From positions 3,391,419-3,455,418 of the forward strand of contig CM071930.1 of assembly GCA_016081115.2 (NCBI GenBank): a DNA stretch of 64,000 nt, given 5' to 3'. The stretch's first letter is position 1. Each line of letters starts with the position of its first letter. Below the pieces are notes generated by a model, which saw nothing but the letters and a program-made list of their open reading frames with translations, did no database searches and was not told the DNA's origin. This DNA is from Rehmannia glutinosa. Its lineage: Eukaryota > Streptophyta > Magnoliopsida > Lamiales > Orobanchaceae. Shown in pieces: positions 1-12,120 of this stretch. Made by a program: the position numbers and the translations under genes.

Positions 1-128
1 GATAAATAGAACTATTCTTAATCTAGACATTTTTTTCTTTTTCTTTTTATTTATTGTTTAATTCTACTCCCGTGGTATTTGATTTGTTTCTTTGAGTTAG
101 TTCAGGTAGTGCACGAACACCCGCTCTG

Positions 129-510
129 ATGGATGAAGCCAATTATTTTAATAACTGGAATCTCTACAATTACTAGAGTAATCCTACCCCTACGCATCTT
201 ATTATCCGGAGGCAAGGTCAGTTTCATGGAGGACGTCCTCACCGCATTTATGAATGAAACAAGGAACCGAGTTCAATACACATGAGGCTAAGTGGATAAA
301 ATCGAAAACTATGTCACACAATTGGGAACACAAATGAAAAATCTTGAAACCCAGTTAGCCAATTAGCTACGATCATTGGTGGACAAAATCAAAAGGGCAG
401 TTTCCGAGTAAGTACTCAAGTCAACTCAAAGGGAAAAAATAGTGTCATTCATCTAAGGAGTGGTACCAGAACACGAGGAGCCGAGATCCTGGAAAAGCAA
501 GAAAATTTAG
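129..510 (+). pseudogene. gypsy gag C-terminal remnant
   Basis: Translated pieces include QLGTQMKNLETQLAN followed, after a stop, by a stretch ending in VIHLRSGTRTRG. These match the C-terminal part of plant Athila-like Gag, where a Q-x-x-x-x-L-E-x-Q-L heptad region is followed by the T-L-R-S-G motif just before protease. At least two in-frame stops (TAG near 170 and near 364) and frame changes make it non-functional. Gag would coat retrotransposon RNA in cytoplasmic particles. Neither the N-terminus nor the zinc knuckle is recognisable. Confidence 0.65.
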
Positions 511-2806
511 AACCAAACACGATTTGTGTGTCTATGCACTTTCACCCGTGTGTGGTGCGAAAATGAGCAAAAATAGGACAAGGAACACGCGAACCGTGCG
601 TGTACGCCGAGGCGGCGCGTGCGAGATGCCATAAGAAAATTATTCAGAATGAGACGAGCACGGACTATGCGTCGCACGCACGGACACCATGCGCGTAACT
701 CATATAAAAAAGTTCCAACACCATGACTCCAATCCTTGCTTGGAAATCCCAAGTATGCAATATTAGGTGCAAACAATGCAAATTTGACACTTGACCATGA
801 CCCAAAGCGGCTAATATATGCATTCAAAGGAGGCACAAATCCATGAGATTACAGGCGTCAAGCTCTACAGGCGTTAAATGAAGCGCTTGTTGGGAGGCAA
901 CCCAACCCAACGGTTTCTTTTTTTATTTCTTCCCATGTTTTCTTGGTTTGTTTTCCTTTTCAAGATAAGATTTATTTATTTCCATAGGTTAGGATTTTTC
1001 CTTGTTTTTCAAAAAAAAAAATCGAAAAAAAAAATCGAAAAAAAATTCAAAAAAAAAAAATTCAAAAAAAGAAATCGGAAAAAAATCGAAAAAAATCGAA
1101 AAAAAAAAAAGAAAATGATGTTCGACCCCGGCCGCAGCGGCCGTGCGCTAGCGCATGACCCGCCCGTGCGTGGGTCGGCTGAATCGAAGATAAGACGCAC
1201 AGGGGGTCACTTTTCTTCACAAAACCCCAAGAGCAGTGGGAGTTGGAGATATTGCAGACGATGCATCAGATACAAATGTGGCATATCTCCCAGGGCCACT
1301 TTCCGTCGCCACCCCTACAGTAATCCAGGTCATATCCACATTTTTCTTTGAAATTCTACCTTTTCTTCTATGCGCTATAATTTCATTCAAGTTTGGGGGG
1401 AGATGTGGTATTTTTTGATGGGTGTGGCATTTGCGTTCATTTAGTTGCATTTAGAGCATATAGGTTGCATTGCATTAGATGTTTGAAATTTTTTATGGTT
1501 TTAGCACGTTTATCGCTTTCCTAGTTGTTAGGGAGTGAGTTGACCGTTATTGTGTGTTTGTTGTGTTTATTGTGATCTTGATCTTGGGAGCATTTGCAGA
1601 TCGGTTTGTGTTGTTTTGAATTGGATGTTGAGTGTGAGTTGACCGGGTTGAGAATAATTAATATGGAGCCTGTGATTATTGGGATCATGGTGAATATACT
1701 TTGAATTATGCATGTACAAGCCTGTGAGCTTTTGAGCATTTACTGCTTTCATCTTATGCAGTCTTGTTTGAGATTGAGTGTGTCATTCATGTTGATTTGA
1801 ATTCTAGAACTTGCTCTGGTATCTCCGTCAAGTTCACACGTTGTATGCATTCATGAAAATGATTTTAGGCCATTTTTGTTAAGCCTTTCAAGCCTTTTTG
1901 CCTACCTTATGATATTTGATTTTCCTAGTTAGCCAATTTGAGCCTATTGCCTGATTTTTGATAACCACATTTCAAGCCTTAGAACTTAATTTGATATATC
2001 TGTTATCCTAAACTTGAGCGTATAGCATTGAGTAAAGGATAGAATAAAGGATTGAATGAAGGGGTATCGAGAAGTTAGAAAATAGTTTACATGTTGGGTG
2101 ATTGGGAATAAAAAGAAGAAAAGGAGAAAAAGGGAGGATACTCACAAAAAAAGGTCGAAAATCAAGAAAAAAATTTCTCAAAAGAAAACGACTGAAAAAG
2201 TGAGTCGGCAGTACGAAAAATGGGCTGGACGTTGTGATGTAAGGCGAAGGAGAATGATTTGTATGAAAAAAAAAGAAGGGAGAAATAGAGAGGTGATAAG
2301 ATATAAGGCGATTGGGAGTACATAATTGGTTGGTATTAGAATAAATGTTTGAGAAAAACGATGTGCTTACCAATCTATACGCTTAAGTTGAGTCACTTTA
2401 TCCATATTTCCCTACCTTAACTAAAGAGCCTTCATTACAACCATAAACAAAGTCCTTTATGATTTGTGAATTGCATACAAACGAGTGGCGGAGATGTGAG
2501 ACGATTTGCAAGCATATGGTAATTCTTCAACATTGATATGATTTGAGCGAATACACGTCCCTTATTATTCTAGTGAGTAGAGAATAAACTTTATCCCTGA
2601 GAGGCGTGATTTGAAGTGTTTCACCATGATTTTAAAAGACTTGTGCTCTGTGTTAGCTATTTGAAACTTGGTTGGTTTGTGTTTGATGTCTATGGATAGA
2701 TGACATGAATTGTGATGCGGTGTTCTTGAGTTGCTCTTTACCCCATTTGAGTTGTCTTGATTATAAAGTGTTGACCGGGATTGTCAACAGTTTAAGTTTG
2801 GGGGTT
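511..2806. other. non-coding internal spacer of gypsy relic
   Basis: This stretch has no supportable gene. It holds a CpG-rich patch at 580-700, an A-rich tract at 1010-1115 that yields meaningless Lys-rich or Phe-rich ORFs, a second GC-rich patch at 1120-1200 and a purine-rich stretch at 2100-2290. The position between the end of pol and the 3' LTR is where Athila elements may hold an env-like ORF, but nothing of that kind is readable here. Confidence 0.6.
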
Positions 2807-4420
2807 TGATTGACATGTATTTTAGGGTATATTTATGGATATAATTGTTTATAAATATGCAATAACTCAAATGAAATGGTACATATTCGCTCTTTGTGGA
2901 AAAGATATTACGCTTTGCTCGTTTTGTAGGAATTTAACGATATTTGGAGTGATTTTGTGACAAATACGAGCATTGCGACCTAGAAGCATCAAGAATCGAG
3001 CGATTACACCCAATTGGAAGCCAATTATATTGAGTCAAGATTCATAGTAATGATTCGTGTGTCAAAAGAAGCATGGATGATCAAACAACGAGGGCATTTA
3101 TCTCAAGGAACGTCCAAACGCGTCTGGAATTTCCAGCACTGGCAGGGTTTAGTATTTTGGATATAACTCTCTCTACAAAATTGATATTGAGCTGATTCAA
3201 GTGGCTACGGAAAGCTAAGAGAGAGAGCTACAACTATTATTAAGACCCCATAAGCAAATTCGGACGTTTGGGTAGAGCACGGGCTGGTCGTGCGTATGAG
3301 CACGACCCGTGCTCCCTTCAGCGGTTTGAGAATGTTCTGCGGCACCCAGCACGGGCTGGGCGTGCCATATGGCATGGGCTGGGCGTGCCATACGGCACGA
3401 CCCGTGCTCTTCTGTGGGAAAAACAGAGTTTGACTCGTTTTCAACTAGGTTTCGACCCAAATGAAGTACAGATAGACCCGGGGCGGCCACAAATAGAGAC
3501 ACGCTGATTTTTACCCTAGAAACCAGAGAAAAGAGCAGTTTCCCACCGGATACTTCGAGAGATTGATCAAGACCGCAACCACACCTTCGAGGATTGAAGA
3601 TAGATTGAGAGATCATCGTCATCCCCGAGTCACTCATTCCATCGTATCATTATTTCAATTAGTTAGATTTTGATTATGAATAATTTGTCTATGAATTGTT
3701 TATCTTCAATGTCTAGCTAAACATCTTGTGATTCCCGGGTTTGGGAGTAGATTAATAAACACTTTTATATGATGATTAAGGATAACTGAAGTTAATGCTT
3801 TCTTCTTCTATTCAAGTACTTTGCTTTAATTCTTGTTTTATCAAAAGGCCTTTGATCTAAACTTGTTTGATGTATTGATTCATAATTCTAACCAATGAGT
3901 TTCAATACTAGATCTTGAGTACTTGACACAAATAGATTGCATGATTGAGAAGTCTGTGAATATTTGTGAGATCTTTTAATCTTTTGAACTTTTGGGAGTT
4001 GGATATCTCATGTTGAGTAGAGATGCTAACATAGATATTCCAATCAACGCTTTTACATACATCTCGAGAGAGGGGTAAATTACTTTGGTGATTGGTCATA
4101 GAGAAGAATACGTTTAACCTTGGTTTGCTTAACACGAGCATAAAAGTGGGATATTAATTGAAACCATAACCAGGAATCCATCCATCCATACTTGATCTTT
4201 TAATCGCTCTTTGCTTTGTTATTTTAGGATTAATTTCTGCTTTAGTAGTAATAAAACCAAACCTTCAAATTTCGATAGTTTAGATAAAAATAGGACTATT
4301 ATAATCCAATACTTAGTACATTAATTTATTAATCCCTGTGGATTCGACCTTGCCAACCCTATTCTATAAACTGATCCGTACACTTGCGGTGAAGCTATAA
4401 AAATAGGCGAACAAGTTTTT
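2807..4420 (+). repeat. 3' LTR of Athila-like element
   Basis: The LTR starts after a polypurine tract (AAGTTTGGGGG) with TGATTGACATG and ends near GCGAACAAGTTTTT, preceded by the CCTGTGGATTCGACC block typical of Athila-type LTR ends. Length is about 1.6 kb, normal for this group. A CpG-rich cassette at about 3275-3412 contains inverted copies of GCACGGGCTGG and ACCCGTGC. The exact ends are uncertain by a few bases and no target duplication can be tested because the other LTR is absent. Confidence 0.7.
3275..3412. repeat. GC-rich palindromic cassette in gypsy LTR
   Basis: Two modules, 3275-3316 and about 3348-3411, each open with GCACGGGCTGG and close with GCACGACCCGTGC, so each can fold on itself. 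The second holds an extra internal copy around GGCATGGGCTGGGCGTGCC. Surrounding LTR sequence is AT-rich, so the cassette stands out in base composition. Confidence 0.7.
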
Positions 4421-4679
4421 GCACGGGCATTGGTTTGACATGGATGCAGGGTGTGTGGTGGAATTTACACATGGGTATCAGTTTGGCATGGATACAAGGT
4501 GTGTGTTTATGTCGATGTGTGAAGGACTTCCAGGAGGGCCAAAAGCTGGGAGTTACACCATAAATTTCAGCGGGTTTTTCGACATGTGCCGAAGAAAATT
4601 CTTAGAATGGGTTATTCTAAGTGGTCTACTCATATGGTGGAGTAGGGTTCTCTGATTTGAGAATGATGGTTCTCTGGTT

Positions 4680-5155
4680 TGAGAATTGTGATTGTCGGTG
4701 AAGACAATGGTGGAACTTCTTTAATTTTGCCAAGGTGGAGTTTGTTGGTTTTTGGTGTCAAATAAAAGAAGTGGGTTTTGTCCCACATTGCTTGTGGAAC
4801 AAAATAGGTGGGAGCCTTAAGGTTATTTAAGGAACTCATGTGTGGTGTTATCAAGTGCACCAGTCAAATACACTTTAACCTTTGTGGTTTGACTCTAGTT
4901 AAATTCCTCTCTTGTATTCTCAAGTATGGAGAGTTGGGAGAGAGGTGTGAGTTAGTTAAAGGTTTGTAAGAGTATGGGGGTACTGGGGTCGGGAGAGAGA
5001 ATGTCTGTGTGATTGTAATAATGTTTCACATAGTGGAATTTCTTTCTCTGGTGCCGTGGTTTTTCTCCGGTTTTGGAGTTTCCACGTAAATTCTTGTGTT
5101 GTGGATTGTTGTTATTTTTCATTTTATTTCTCGATTATTTCTGCTTGTCCCTAGG
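4680..5155 (+). mobile_element. Copia-type 3' end with LTR fragment
   Basis: A purine-rich stretch GCCAAGGTGGAGTT ending at 4742 resembles a Copia polypurine tract and is followed at 4743 by TGTTGG, a common LTR start. Downstream are GTCCCACATTG and, near 5020-5095, the block TTTCACATAGTGGA...TTTCCACGTAAATTCTTGTG, typical of the 3' part of plant Copia LTRs. The right boundary is unclear and abuts the LINE relic. No internal coding sequence is recognisable; 4421-4680 has no known content beyond two diverged copies of a short TTTGACATGGAT/TTTGGCATGGAT segment. Confidence 0.55.
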
Positions 5156-5520
5156 GGATGAATATGGGATCCGATTTTTCCCAACAATCCCAACCCCCCT
5201 TCCACCTTAGGCCTAGTCATTTTATCCCACCTCATCCAATGCATTTTGGATCCTCCATCCTCCCTATTCCCCCACCAGAATCTAGAAATGACTTTGTACA
5301 ATTCATTATAAATCCCACAAGGCAATTTATAGCAAGACATAATATAATTAAGGAGAGCACAAATAACTGACTTAATAAGAACCTCCTTCCCTGCCAGGCT
5401 AAGAAAATTTGACTTCCAGTTCAACATTCTTTTTTTTGCAACCTCAACAGCATACCAAAAAACCTCCTTTTTTAGCTCTCCCTATAATCAAAGGCAGCCC
5501 CAAGTGCTTCAGATTTCTAA
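5155..5520 (-). pseudogene. L1-type LINE reverse transcriptase fragment
   Basis: Minus-strand translation gives LKHLGLPLIIGRAKK, then a one-base frameshift, then WKSNFLSLAGKEVLIKSV, then FWWGNREDGGSKMHW and KVEGGLGL. This is the region downstream of the catalytic YxDD box in plant L1 reverse transcriptases, where W..N.LS.AGKE.LIK.V and FWWG are hallmarks. Only about 110 residues remain, with no endonuclease or catalytic site, so it is a dead 5'-truncated scrap. Confidence 0.8.
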
Positions 5521-5989
5521 TAACAAATTAATGCCCAAGTTACAAGAATAAACTTTGGACGTGTAGTATTTACGAAATTAGTGGCTTTCCCGTTATGGAC
5601 TCGGATGGTCCGCTACAGCTGCAAGATTATATTTTACAACTGAATAATTTGGGCTGGGCCGACTAAGTTGATCTAGTGATTAGGTTCACGGTGTAGTAGA
5701 TTGATTTATTTCCCCGTAATAACTTAATTTAGTATTTGTAGTTGAATTGGAGTTCTCAATAATATATATGATAACTTTCAAATATCTATATAAATAAAAT
5801 TAGTAGAACTCTCATGGGCAATTTAGAGGATGTAAATCAAATTGAAACAGTTTTTCACCTCATGGATGTCCTGTTCCATTTTGAGTTCTCCTAAATATCT
5901 AATGTTCATTATATATATGGATGTAATTGATGCAAAATAATGTTATTACTATACACATATTTATCAATATATTGAAATATCACATAAAA

Positions 5990-6112
5990 GAATAGAAAAA
6001 CATGGACCACCTGTTTTTTAGTGGGTATCGTGGGAAGGGAGAGAATGATGGAAATCGAACACCAGACATCTGGTCTGAATATGAGAGTCTTTATCACTAG
6101 ACTACTATTTGA
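5990..6112 (-). repeat. possible tRNA-derived SINE
   Basis: Read on the minus strand, TAGTCTAGTGATAAA resembles a Pol III A box region and GTGTTCGATTTCC a B box about 35 bases later, as in the tRNA-like head of plant SINEs. It is not a plausible tRNA gene, since no acceptor or anticodon stem can be drawn. No target duplication or tail was found, so this is tentative. The rest of 5521-6222 shows nothing identifiable. Confidence 0.35.
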
Positions 6113-6222
6113 TTTTAAAACGAAGATTTGACATGAATCGCCTTTTGACTCTTATAAAAACAACTACTTTACATCTAATATAGTCATTTTCAAAATATAA
6201 ATAAATTTTTAGCATACTCTTA

Positions 6223-6852
6223 GACCATCTCCAGCACTCTGCACTACTTTAGCGCAGAATCTGCACTACTTTAGCGCAAAATTTACATTTCATCTCCAGC
6301 ACTCTGCACTACTTTCTGCACTAAAAAGAATATTCCATAAGATTCTTTCTTTTATTTTGATTTTTATTATTTTACTTATATAAAATTTTATATGAGTAAT
6401 TTTTTTATTGTAAAATTTATTTATTTTTTTATTTTCAAAATTAATCAAATTGAAAAAAACAAAAAAATTAATGAAATTAATGCAAACAATTAAAATAAAA
6501 ATTCATAATAATACATACCATATTGTAATGTATTTTATGTAAAATTTATAATTTTGTGTGTAGTATTTTAAATCTTATAGTATTATCGAAATATACTATA
6601 TTTTTAAAAACTTATCACCTGCAATTGAATTGGTTTTAATATTATTTTCTACTAATTTTTAATTAATAAAAATGCAGCTTAAAAGAAATTAAATTTAACC
6701 AAAAAAAAAAAGAAAATAATAGCGCATGAACAATGCATCGCTATTTGTGGCGCTGCACTGTTCATATCAGCAAAATAGCGCCAATAATAGCGTAGTGTTG
6801 GAGGAATTTTGGGCCAGCACTACTCTACTTTGGAGTAGTGCTGGAGTTGCTC
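6223..6852. mobile_element. PIF/Harbinger (Tourist-like) MITE with TTA duplication
   Basis: The element is flanked by TTA at 6220-6222 and 6853-6855. Its ends are inverted repeats, GACCATCTCCAGCACT on the left and GAGCAACTCCAGCACT on the reverse of the right. Just inside are direct repeats of CTGCACTACTTTAGCGCA. The 630-bp AT-rich interior has no ORF. The left subterminal sequence through CTAAAAAGAATATTCC closely resembles that of the large Harbinger element at 52800-59781, so it is probably a deletion derivative of that family. Confidence 0.8.
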
Positions 6853-7099
6853 TTAGTAAGTTATTTGGAAGAATGCTTTACTAAGTTATAACTTTACTTT
6901 TTTTTACTACTTTCAATTGAGAGAATGATATTCCATCTTTATTTTATTATTTAACGTTATTTTGTCCCGCCTAATTTTTTTGTTTTAAATAGTTCAATCA
7001 TCAAAAAAAATCTATAGAAATCTATATATATAATAGCATAAGTTTGATACGAAAATTTTTCCGCTCTCTTTACTTCTCATATTAGGAAAATATTGTAAA

Positions 7100-7107
7100 T
7101 GGTATCC

Positions 7108-7146
<39 letters not shown>

Positions 7147-7555
7147 TAGGAAAAATTATAATTGGTATTAAATTAGGAAAATATTATAAAGGTTATTCCT
7201 ATTTTATTATATATATGTATAAAAATTAGGAGACCAAAACAAAAAATTCCCACTCTTTTTATTTCTTATATTCGGTAATATTTTAATTTTGAAAAATATT
7301 GTAAATGATATTCCTACTATATATATATATATATATATATTAGAAAAATATTATGAATGATATTCCTATTTTATATGTATAATAAAAATTGGAAAATTTT
7401 ATAAATGGTATTCCTATGTTATACCAAAATTGAGTTTGTACTATCAATTCTATTTATATATATTATTCATATTTTAAAAATTATATAGTCCTTGACTATA
7501 ATTATTTAAGTAATCTATCTATCTACCTATATATATATATATATATATATATATA
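7100..7555. repeat. AT-rich degenerate tandem repeats and (TA)n
   Basis: About five diverged copies of a unit like AAAATATTGTAAATGGTATT followed by CCTATATTATATA occur here, punctuated by pure (TA)n tracts at about 7112-7142, 7318-7340 and 7529-7555. The last tract is the insertion site of the MULE. No gene is present. Confidence 0.6.
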
Positions 7556-8422
7556 GGATTTAGTTCAAGTGTGACATGACCCTCCTTAGGTGAGACCAAG
7601 TGGACTCATCCTACCCACTGATTTTTACAAATCTAAGGCTGTGATTTAATTGGTTTCCTTCCCCATCAACACTTATTTCCGCCAACTTAAGGGTAATTTG
7701 GTAATATCCACATTCTCCCCAAAAGACACGCCTGTTCACGTTCATCCCCTTTCCTTTCACTCTTGCTTATCCCGCTTTCCAAGGCACGGTGAATTTTCGA
7801 ATTTCTTAATCTTTTTCGATTCACTTTCGGTTTTCATCTCAATCTCTCCATCATCGACGCCAAGTCTGAGGAGCGGTATTTCGTTGACAAGTCCAGTGCC
7901 GTTCTCTTTCAACTACCGGCGGGAAGAACAAGGTATACGGAGTTCGATTTTTGTAGAACTGTTCAATTTTTAGGAATTGTTCGTTTTATACCCCAATCGT
8001 TTTTATGTTTTATGTGTTAAACGAAAAAGTATTGCGTTCGATTTTTTGTTATACGGTGGTTTTGTTTCAACTAGGGTTTAGTGTTTTGTGTTCTCATTCT
8101 TTGTTCGTGTTTTTCATTCTTTGTTCGTGTTTTTTCATGGTGAGGTTGTGATTTAATGGTGAGTTTTCTTGCGGTTTTCGTTGCATTCGTGGGCTGTGTT
8201 CTTCCTTGTGACTGCGAGTTTGTGTTTTAGTGGTATTCAATTTTTGTAGTAGGTAATCGTATGTATATATACGTAAGGTTAGTTTTGTTGCTATGTTATA
8301 ATGTTTCGATGCATATTTAGTATGGGTTTGTTGCTATAGTAGAATGTTTCTGATACATAGTTAAGGTTTTGTCCTGATACATTTTTTCATTGTTTTTGTG
8401 TTTGTAGGTTATTGTTGGTAAA

Positions 8423-11400
8423 TGGCTAGGAACAACAAAAAAAGACAGGAGCTTGCACGGTTGGAGGTTGGCGTGGGAAGTGAGCCTCATTTGTTAAGAA
8501 ACAAAAAAACCAAATCCCAAGCGAAGGATGAATTCCTACAATAAGCAAGTCGTCGACGCCGGGGGCTCTAGTTTGGGCGATGAAGGAATTAGATCCGGCC
8601 ACGAGAAGAATGCTATGGTTGAGATGGGTTTCGGTAGTCTTTGGAATTAAAGGTTGATGAATTTTCGTCGCGGCTCGTGTATTGGTTAGTGGACAACTTT
8701 AACCTGTGGGTTGTGAACTTGAATTGCCCAAAGGGAGGTCTATACATTTTGATGTGAAAGATGTTGAAAGGTCTTGGGATTTCCAAATGGACCTATCCCT
8801 ATTGAGAAAGAAGGCGAAATCTGAGACTTGTCTTTGTATTTGATGAGTGGCATAGTTTTTTTGAAATGGCCCCTAATGGTGTTTATAAAATTACTCCCGA
8901 GATTGTTTGTCGAGAGAATGATGGCGGATAAGGATGGTGGTGTGTGGTTTAGGAGGCACTTTGTTGCTTTGGTAGATGGTATTATAGTCGACGCGGTACA
9001 ACAATGTGGTTATATTAATCCGTGATTATGAAGAGTTTGGGTGATGTTACAAATATTAGGAAGGTGAATTGGTGTGAGTACACCTTGAAAACATTGATTA
9101 CAAATAGCGATAGATGGCGTTCGAAAAAAAGACTTATTTCAACGGCCCTCTTTTTTTTTGATTGTGAGTTTTATATTTTTCTATATATTTTTTTTTCTTT
9201 GTTTGTTTAATTATCTTATGTGTGTGACATGGCTTTCTTATAACTTGGGGTTTGTACATTGATAGAGTGGTTATGTTGACAAGGGATGTTCTAGAAACAG
9301 TCCCAAGCATGTTGGCTTTGACGCCGAGCTATTAAAGGAGAGGTGCAAAAGTGAGATTGATCATGGTGGCTTTGGATTGGGATATCTTGACGGGTTGTTT
9401 GATGGTGAAGGCCCATCCGAAGTTGTTCCGAATGTGTGGCGGGTGGTGTTGACAAGGAAAGGATGTGCCTGGATTATCTTACGAGGTGATGATGTTGAGT
9501 ACATTTACATGCACTTTGAAGTTTTATAATTTTGAACCCAATGTTTTTGCATGCTTATTTTTTCTGCATATTTATTATGGATATTATGCATATTTATAGA
9601 ACAGATTATTGCATATGTTATATATAAGCAATAGTATTCACCCCGCATATGTTGGCTCAATCATGTCCGCATGTTTAGTATGACTATAATGCATATTTAC
9701 TTTCTGATCATTGCATAGATAATATTGCTTCTCTGTAATAATTGGATTGTACACTTTTGTTTGGATGTCTGCATATTTAGAGTATGTTTGATGCATAATT
9801 AGCACAAAGACACTTTGCATATTTAGTATTTTATTCGAGAATTGAAGATGGTATAGCATATAAATTATGATTTACCATTTTGTATAGGGGTATCTTTGGG
9901 AAGGTGTTGGCTTGGTAGCTCGCATAGCGACCGATGTTGTTGACATCATTTCATTGGTCAAGAATGCTCGAAGGGCTTTTGAGATAATCCCGATTTTGGT
10001 AAAATTGAGGATGTTGCTAGGAAGTTTATTTATTTTAATAGTGGAAAAACAAGTGAAGATCAAGGTGGAGTAAGCGAAACACGTGAGAATGAGGCGTTTT
10101 GGAACAACGCTGAAAATATTTACGCTTTGGAGAAGGTGGAAGATGCATTGTTGCGAGAGGGAGGAGTTTAAGAAGTGGTATGATGATGCTCCAAGTTTTA
10201 GTCTTGGTGTGACGCAGATTTCAATAATCCTGTTTGGGGATTTGTGTTGGAGACGTCACGACACTATGATCAAGAAATTCGGATGCGGAGGAAGAACGGA
10301 ATGCGGATGGAGACAATGTCCCCGATCGTAAGTTTTTCATAATTTATGTTGTTTAAAAGTTTTTTTTTGCCATTGATGAAATAGAATATAATTTTTATGT
10401 TTTGTTATGCTGTAGGTGGAAAAAACCAAGCTCGCCTCTTTGATGTGGACAATGAAACGGTTGTTCATGGTGTTGTAGGAGATGAAACGGTGGCAAAGTT
10501 CAGTTTGTAAGTTTTGTTTTTATTTTTTGGTTGTCGTGTGTTTATTTTTTTATGTTATACTTTATGTAATTGTTATTTGGTTTTGGTGATTTTTGTGTGA
10601 TGGCGGGGAAATAAGTAACATTGTTGGTGATGGAGCTGGCAAGAAGCTGGATGCTGAAATTGGTGTTGGTGTTGAGGTTCGTCGGGTTCTTTGGCCGTGG
10701 TAAAGCTCCAACTTTTAGGGGCGATCAAGGTATGCGCCAAGGAAGAGTGTTAGGAATCCACGGGAAAAGAGAGGTTCTGTAAATCGCCGTTTTCGTGCAA
10801 GACAAGTTGACGTGGGTGAGAAGCTCAACAAGAACCACAGTATGATTTCGAAATGTATTTTTGAGAATCCATGTGGAGATAAGTATGCAATATTTTATTT
10901 GAGTTTCCTGTCATCTATTATATTTTTAGTTGATCATTTGTTCTATTTATTTTGTAACATTTTTTTTTTTTATATAAGTAGGTGTGATGTCCTTTTCAAG
11001 TTTGGTGATCGGATTACGATGAGGAAGACTTTGAGTCCATGGTAGGGATCTTATATTAGCATTTCGATTATTGACATATGGTCCATCCTTTTGAATGCAA
11101 AGGAACAAGCGAAGGTGCAGGATCTCCATTGAGGTTCTTTGCGACGATATATTATGCGGTATAATTTTATTGCATTGTTTTTTTGTTATGTTTTTGTGTT
11201 TTTGATCATTGTTTCAGTTGAACTAATTTTTTGTTTTGTAGTTGAAAACAGTTTGCATCACCTTCCGAGGATTTGGATGAAGAAGGTCTTCTTTCACTTT
11301 GTTTTCACAAAATTTGGGCCGAATTTGGGGATTTTAGCGCAAGCAGATTGCAGGCGATTGAAATGGTATTGTTGTTTAAGCGCGTTTTAATGCTTGTTTG

Positions 11401-12120
11401 TTATTATTTGTTCTTTTTTTAAATATAGATTAATTTCTTTGTTTTTTTTCCTAGTTCTTCTTTCCCATCTGCAAGAGTGAGCACATTTATGTGATTTGTT
11501 TCGATTTGAAGAAAAGGGCATGTCACATTCTGGATAACTCGTCGGTTGGAGGGGTCGAACTTGATAAATACGAGCATATTCCTAATTTGTTGGTGAGTTT
11601 GTTGTCTCTGTGCATATATAATGAATACTTATATTTATATTTATTTTGTTGCATATTTACTTTTACTATGATGCATATTTACTTTTACTATGATGCATAT
11701 TTACTTTTATTATGATGCATATTTACTTTTACTATGATGCATATTTACTTTTATTATGATGCATGGATATTTAATTTTTGTTTATATGCGGAGATCCGAC
11801 TATTTTCCCGATACCTTCTAGCCCGTTCATGCTATCAATCATCTTATACGATGGAAAAAGCCAAACCCGATAAGCTTGTGATGCCATGGAGGGACTCGGA
11901 GAACAAGGCGATTGTGGCATATTCGCAATGCGACATATGGAGACATATATGGGGGAAGCATGAGGAATTGGAATTGGCCGGAGAAAGGAACATATCTCAC
12001 GATGACAAAACTAAGGACATTGTATTGTTGTGCTATTCTTCAAGAAGAATCGAGCGAGCAAAAAGAGATTTGATCATGCAGGAGGCAAAGAAATTCTTTT
12101 TTGGGAAGAAAGACACTTAG
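8423..12120 (+). pseudogene. Ulp1-like (C48) cysteine protease gene of MULE, broken
   Basis: A short N-terminal ORF begins at 8423 (MARNNKKRQELARLE). Exon-like pieces follow at 8828-9205 (including NWCEYTLKTLI), 9265-9530 and 11230-12120. The protease core shows SEHIYVICFDLKK (catalytic His) and HILDNS (catalytic Asp) at about 11478-11545. The catalytic Cys motif DCGIFAMRHMETY is present at 11910-11948 but in a different frame from the preceding exon, and a TGA follows soon after. Downstream TKLRTLYCCAILQEE in the same shifted frame matches the family C-terminus. The family cleaves SUMO-like conjugates; its role in MULEs is unknown. Introns of several hundred bases carry repeated GCATATTTA motifs. 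Confidence 0.7.
11651..11760. repeat. 22-bp minisatellite, five units
   Basis: Five consecutive units of 22 bases begin with GCATATTTACTTTTACTATG; some copies have TATTATGAT in place of TACTATGAT. The array lies in an intron of the Ulp1-like relic. Related single copies of GCATATTTA are scattered through the same MULE, for example at 9540-9860 and 12530-12590. Confidence 0.85.

Larger units (their letters stand above)
1..4420 (+). mobile_element. Athila-like Ty3/gypsy retrotransposon, decayed 3' part
   Basis: The order seen is gag remnant, long non-coding spacer, polypurine tract and one long LTR, which is the order of plant Athila-like gypsy elements. Just after the gag remnant the sequence passes directly into the stretch that normally follows pol in these elements (GGGAGGCAACCCAA near 895), so protease, reverse transcriptase, RNase H and integrase are deleted. 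Two purine-rich tracts of the AGTTTGGGGG type lie at about 1390-1405 and 2794-2806; the second directly precedes the LTR. The 5' LTR is outside the window or lost. The family call rests on motif memory, not on a search. Confidence 0.75.

Noticed and set aside
878..1351. 157-residue plus-strand ORF, Lys-rich
   Set aside because: It is produced by A-tracts in the spacer of the gypsy relic. The composition is low complexity and no domain is visible.
3215..3637. 140-residue minus-strand ORF
   Set aside because: It lies wholly in the gypsy LTR across the GC-rich cassette and has no motif.
5656..5700. second SINE-like head (TTGATCTAGTGATTAGGTTCACG)
   Set aside because: Only an A-box-like word is present; no B box at proper spacing and no tail.
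6020..6110. functional tRNA gene
   Set aside because: A- and B-box-like words are present, but no cloverleaf or acceptor stem can be drawn; a SINE head is more likely.
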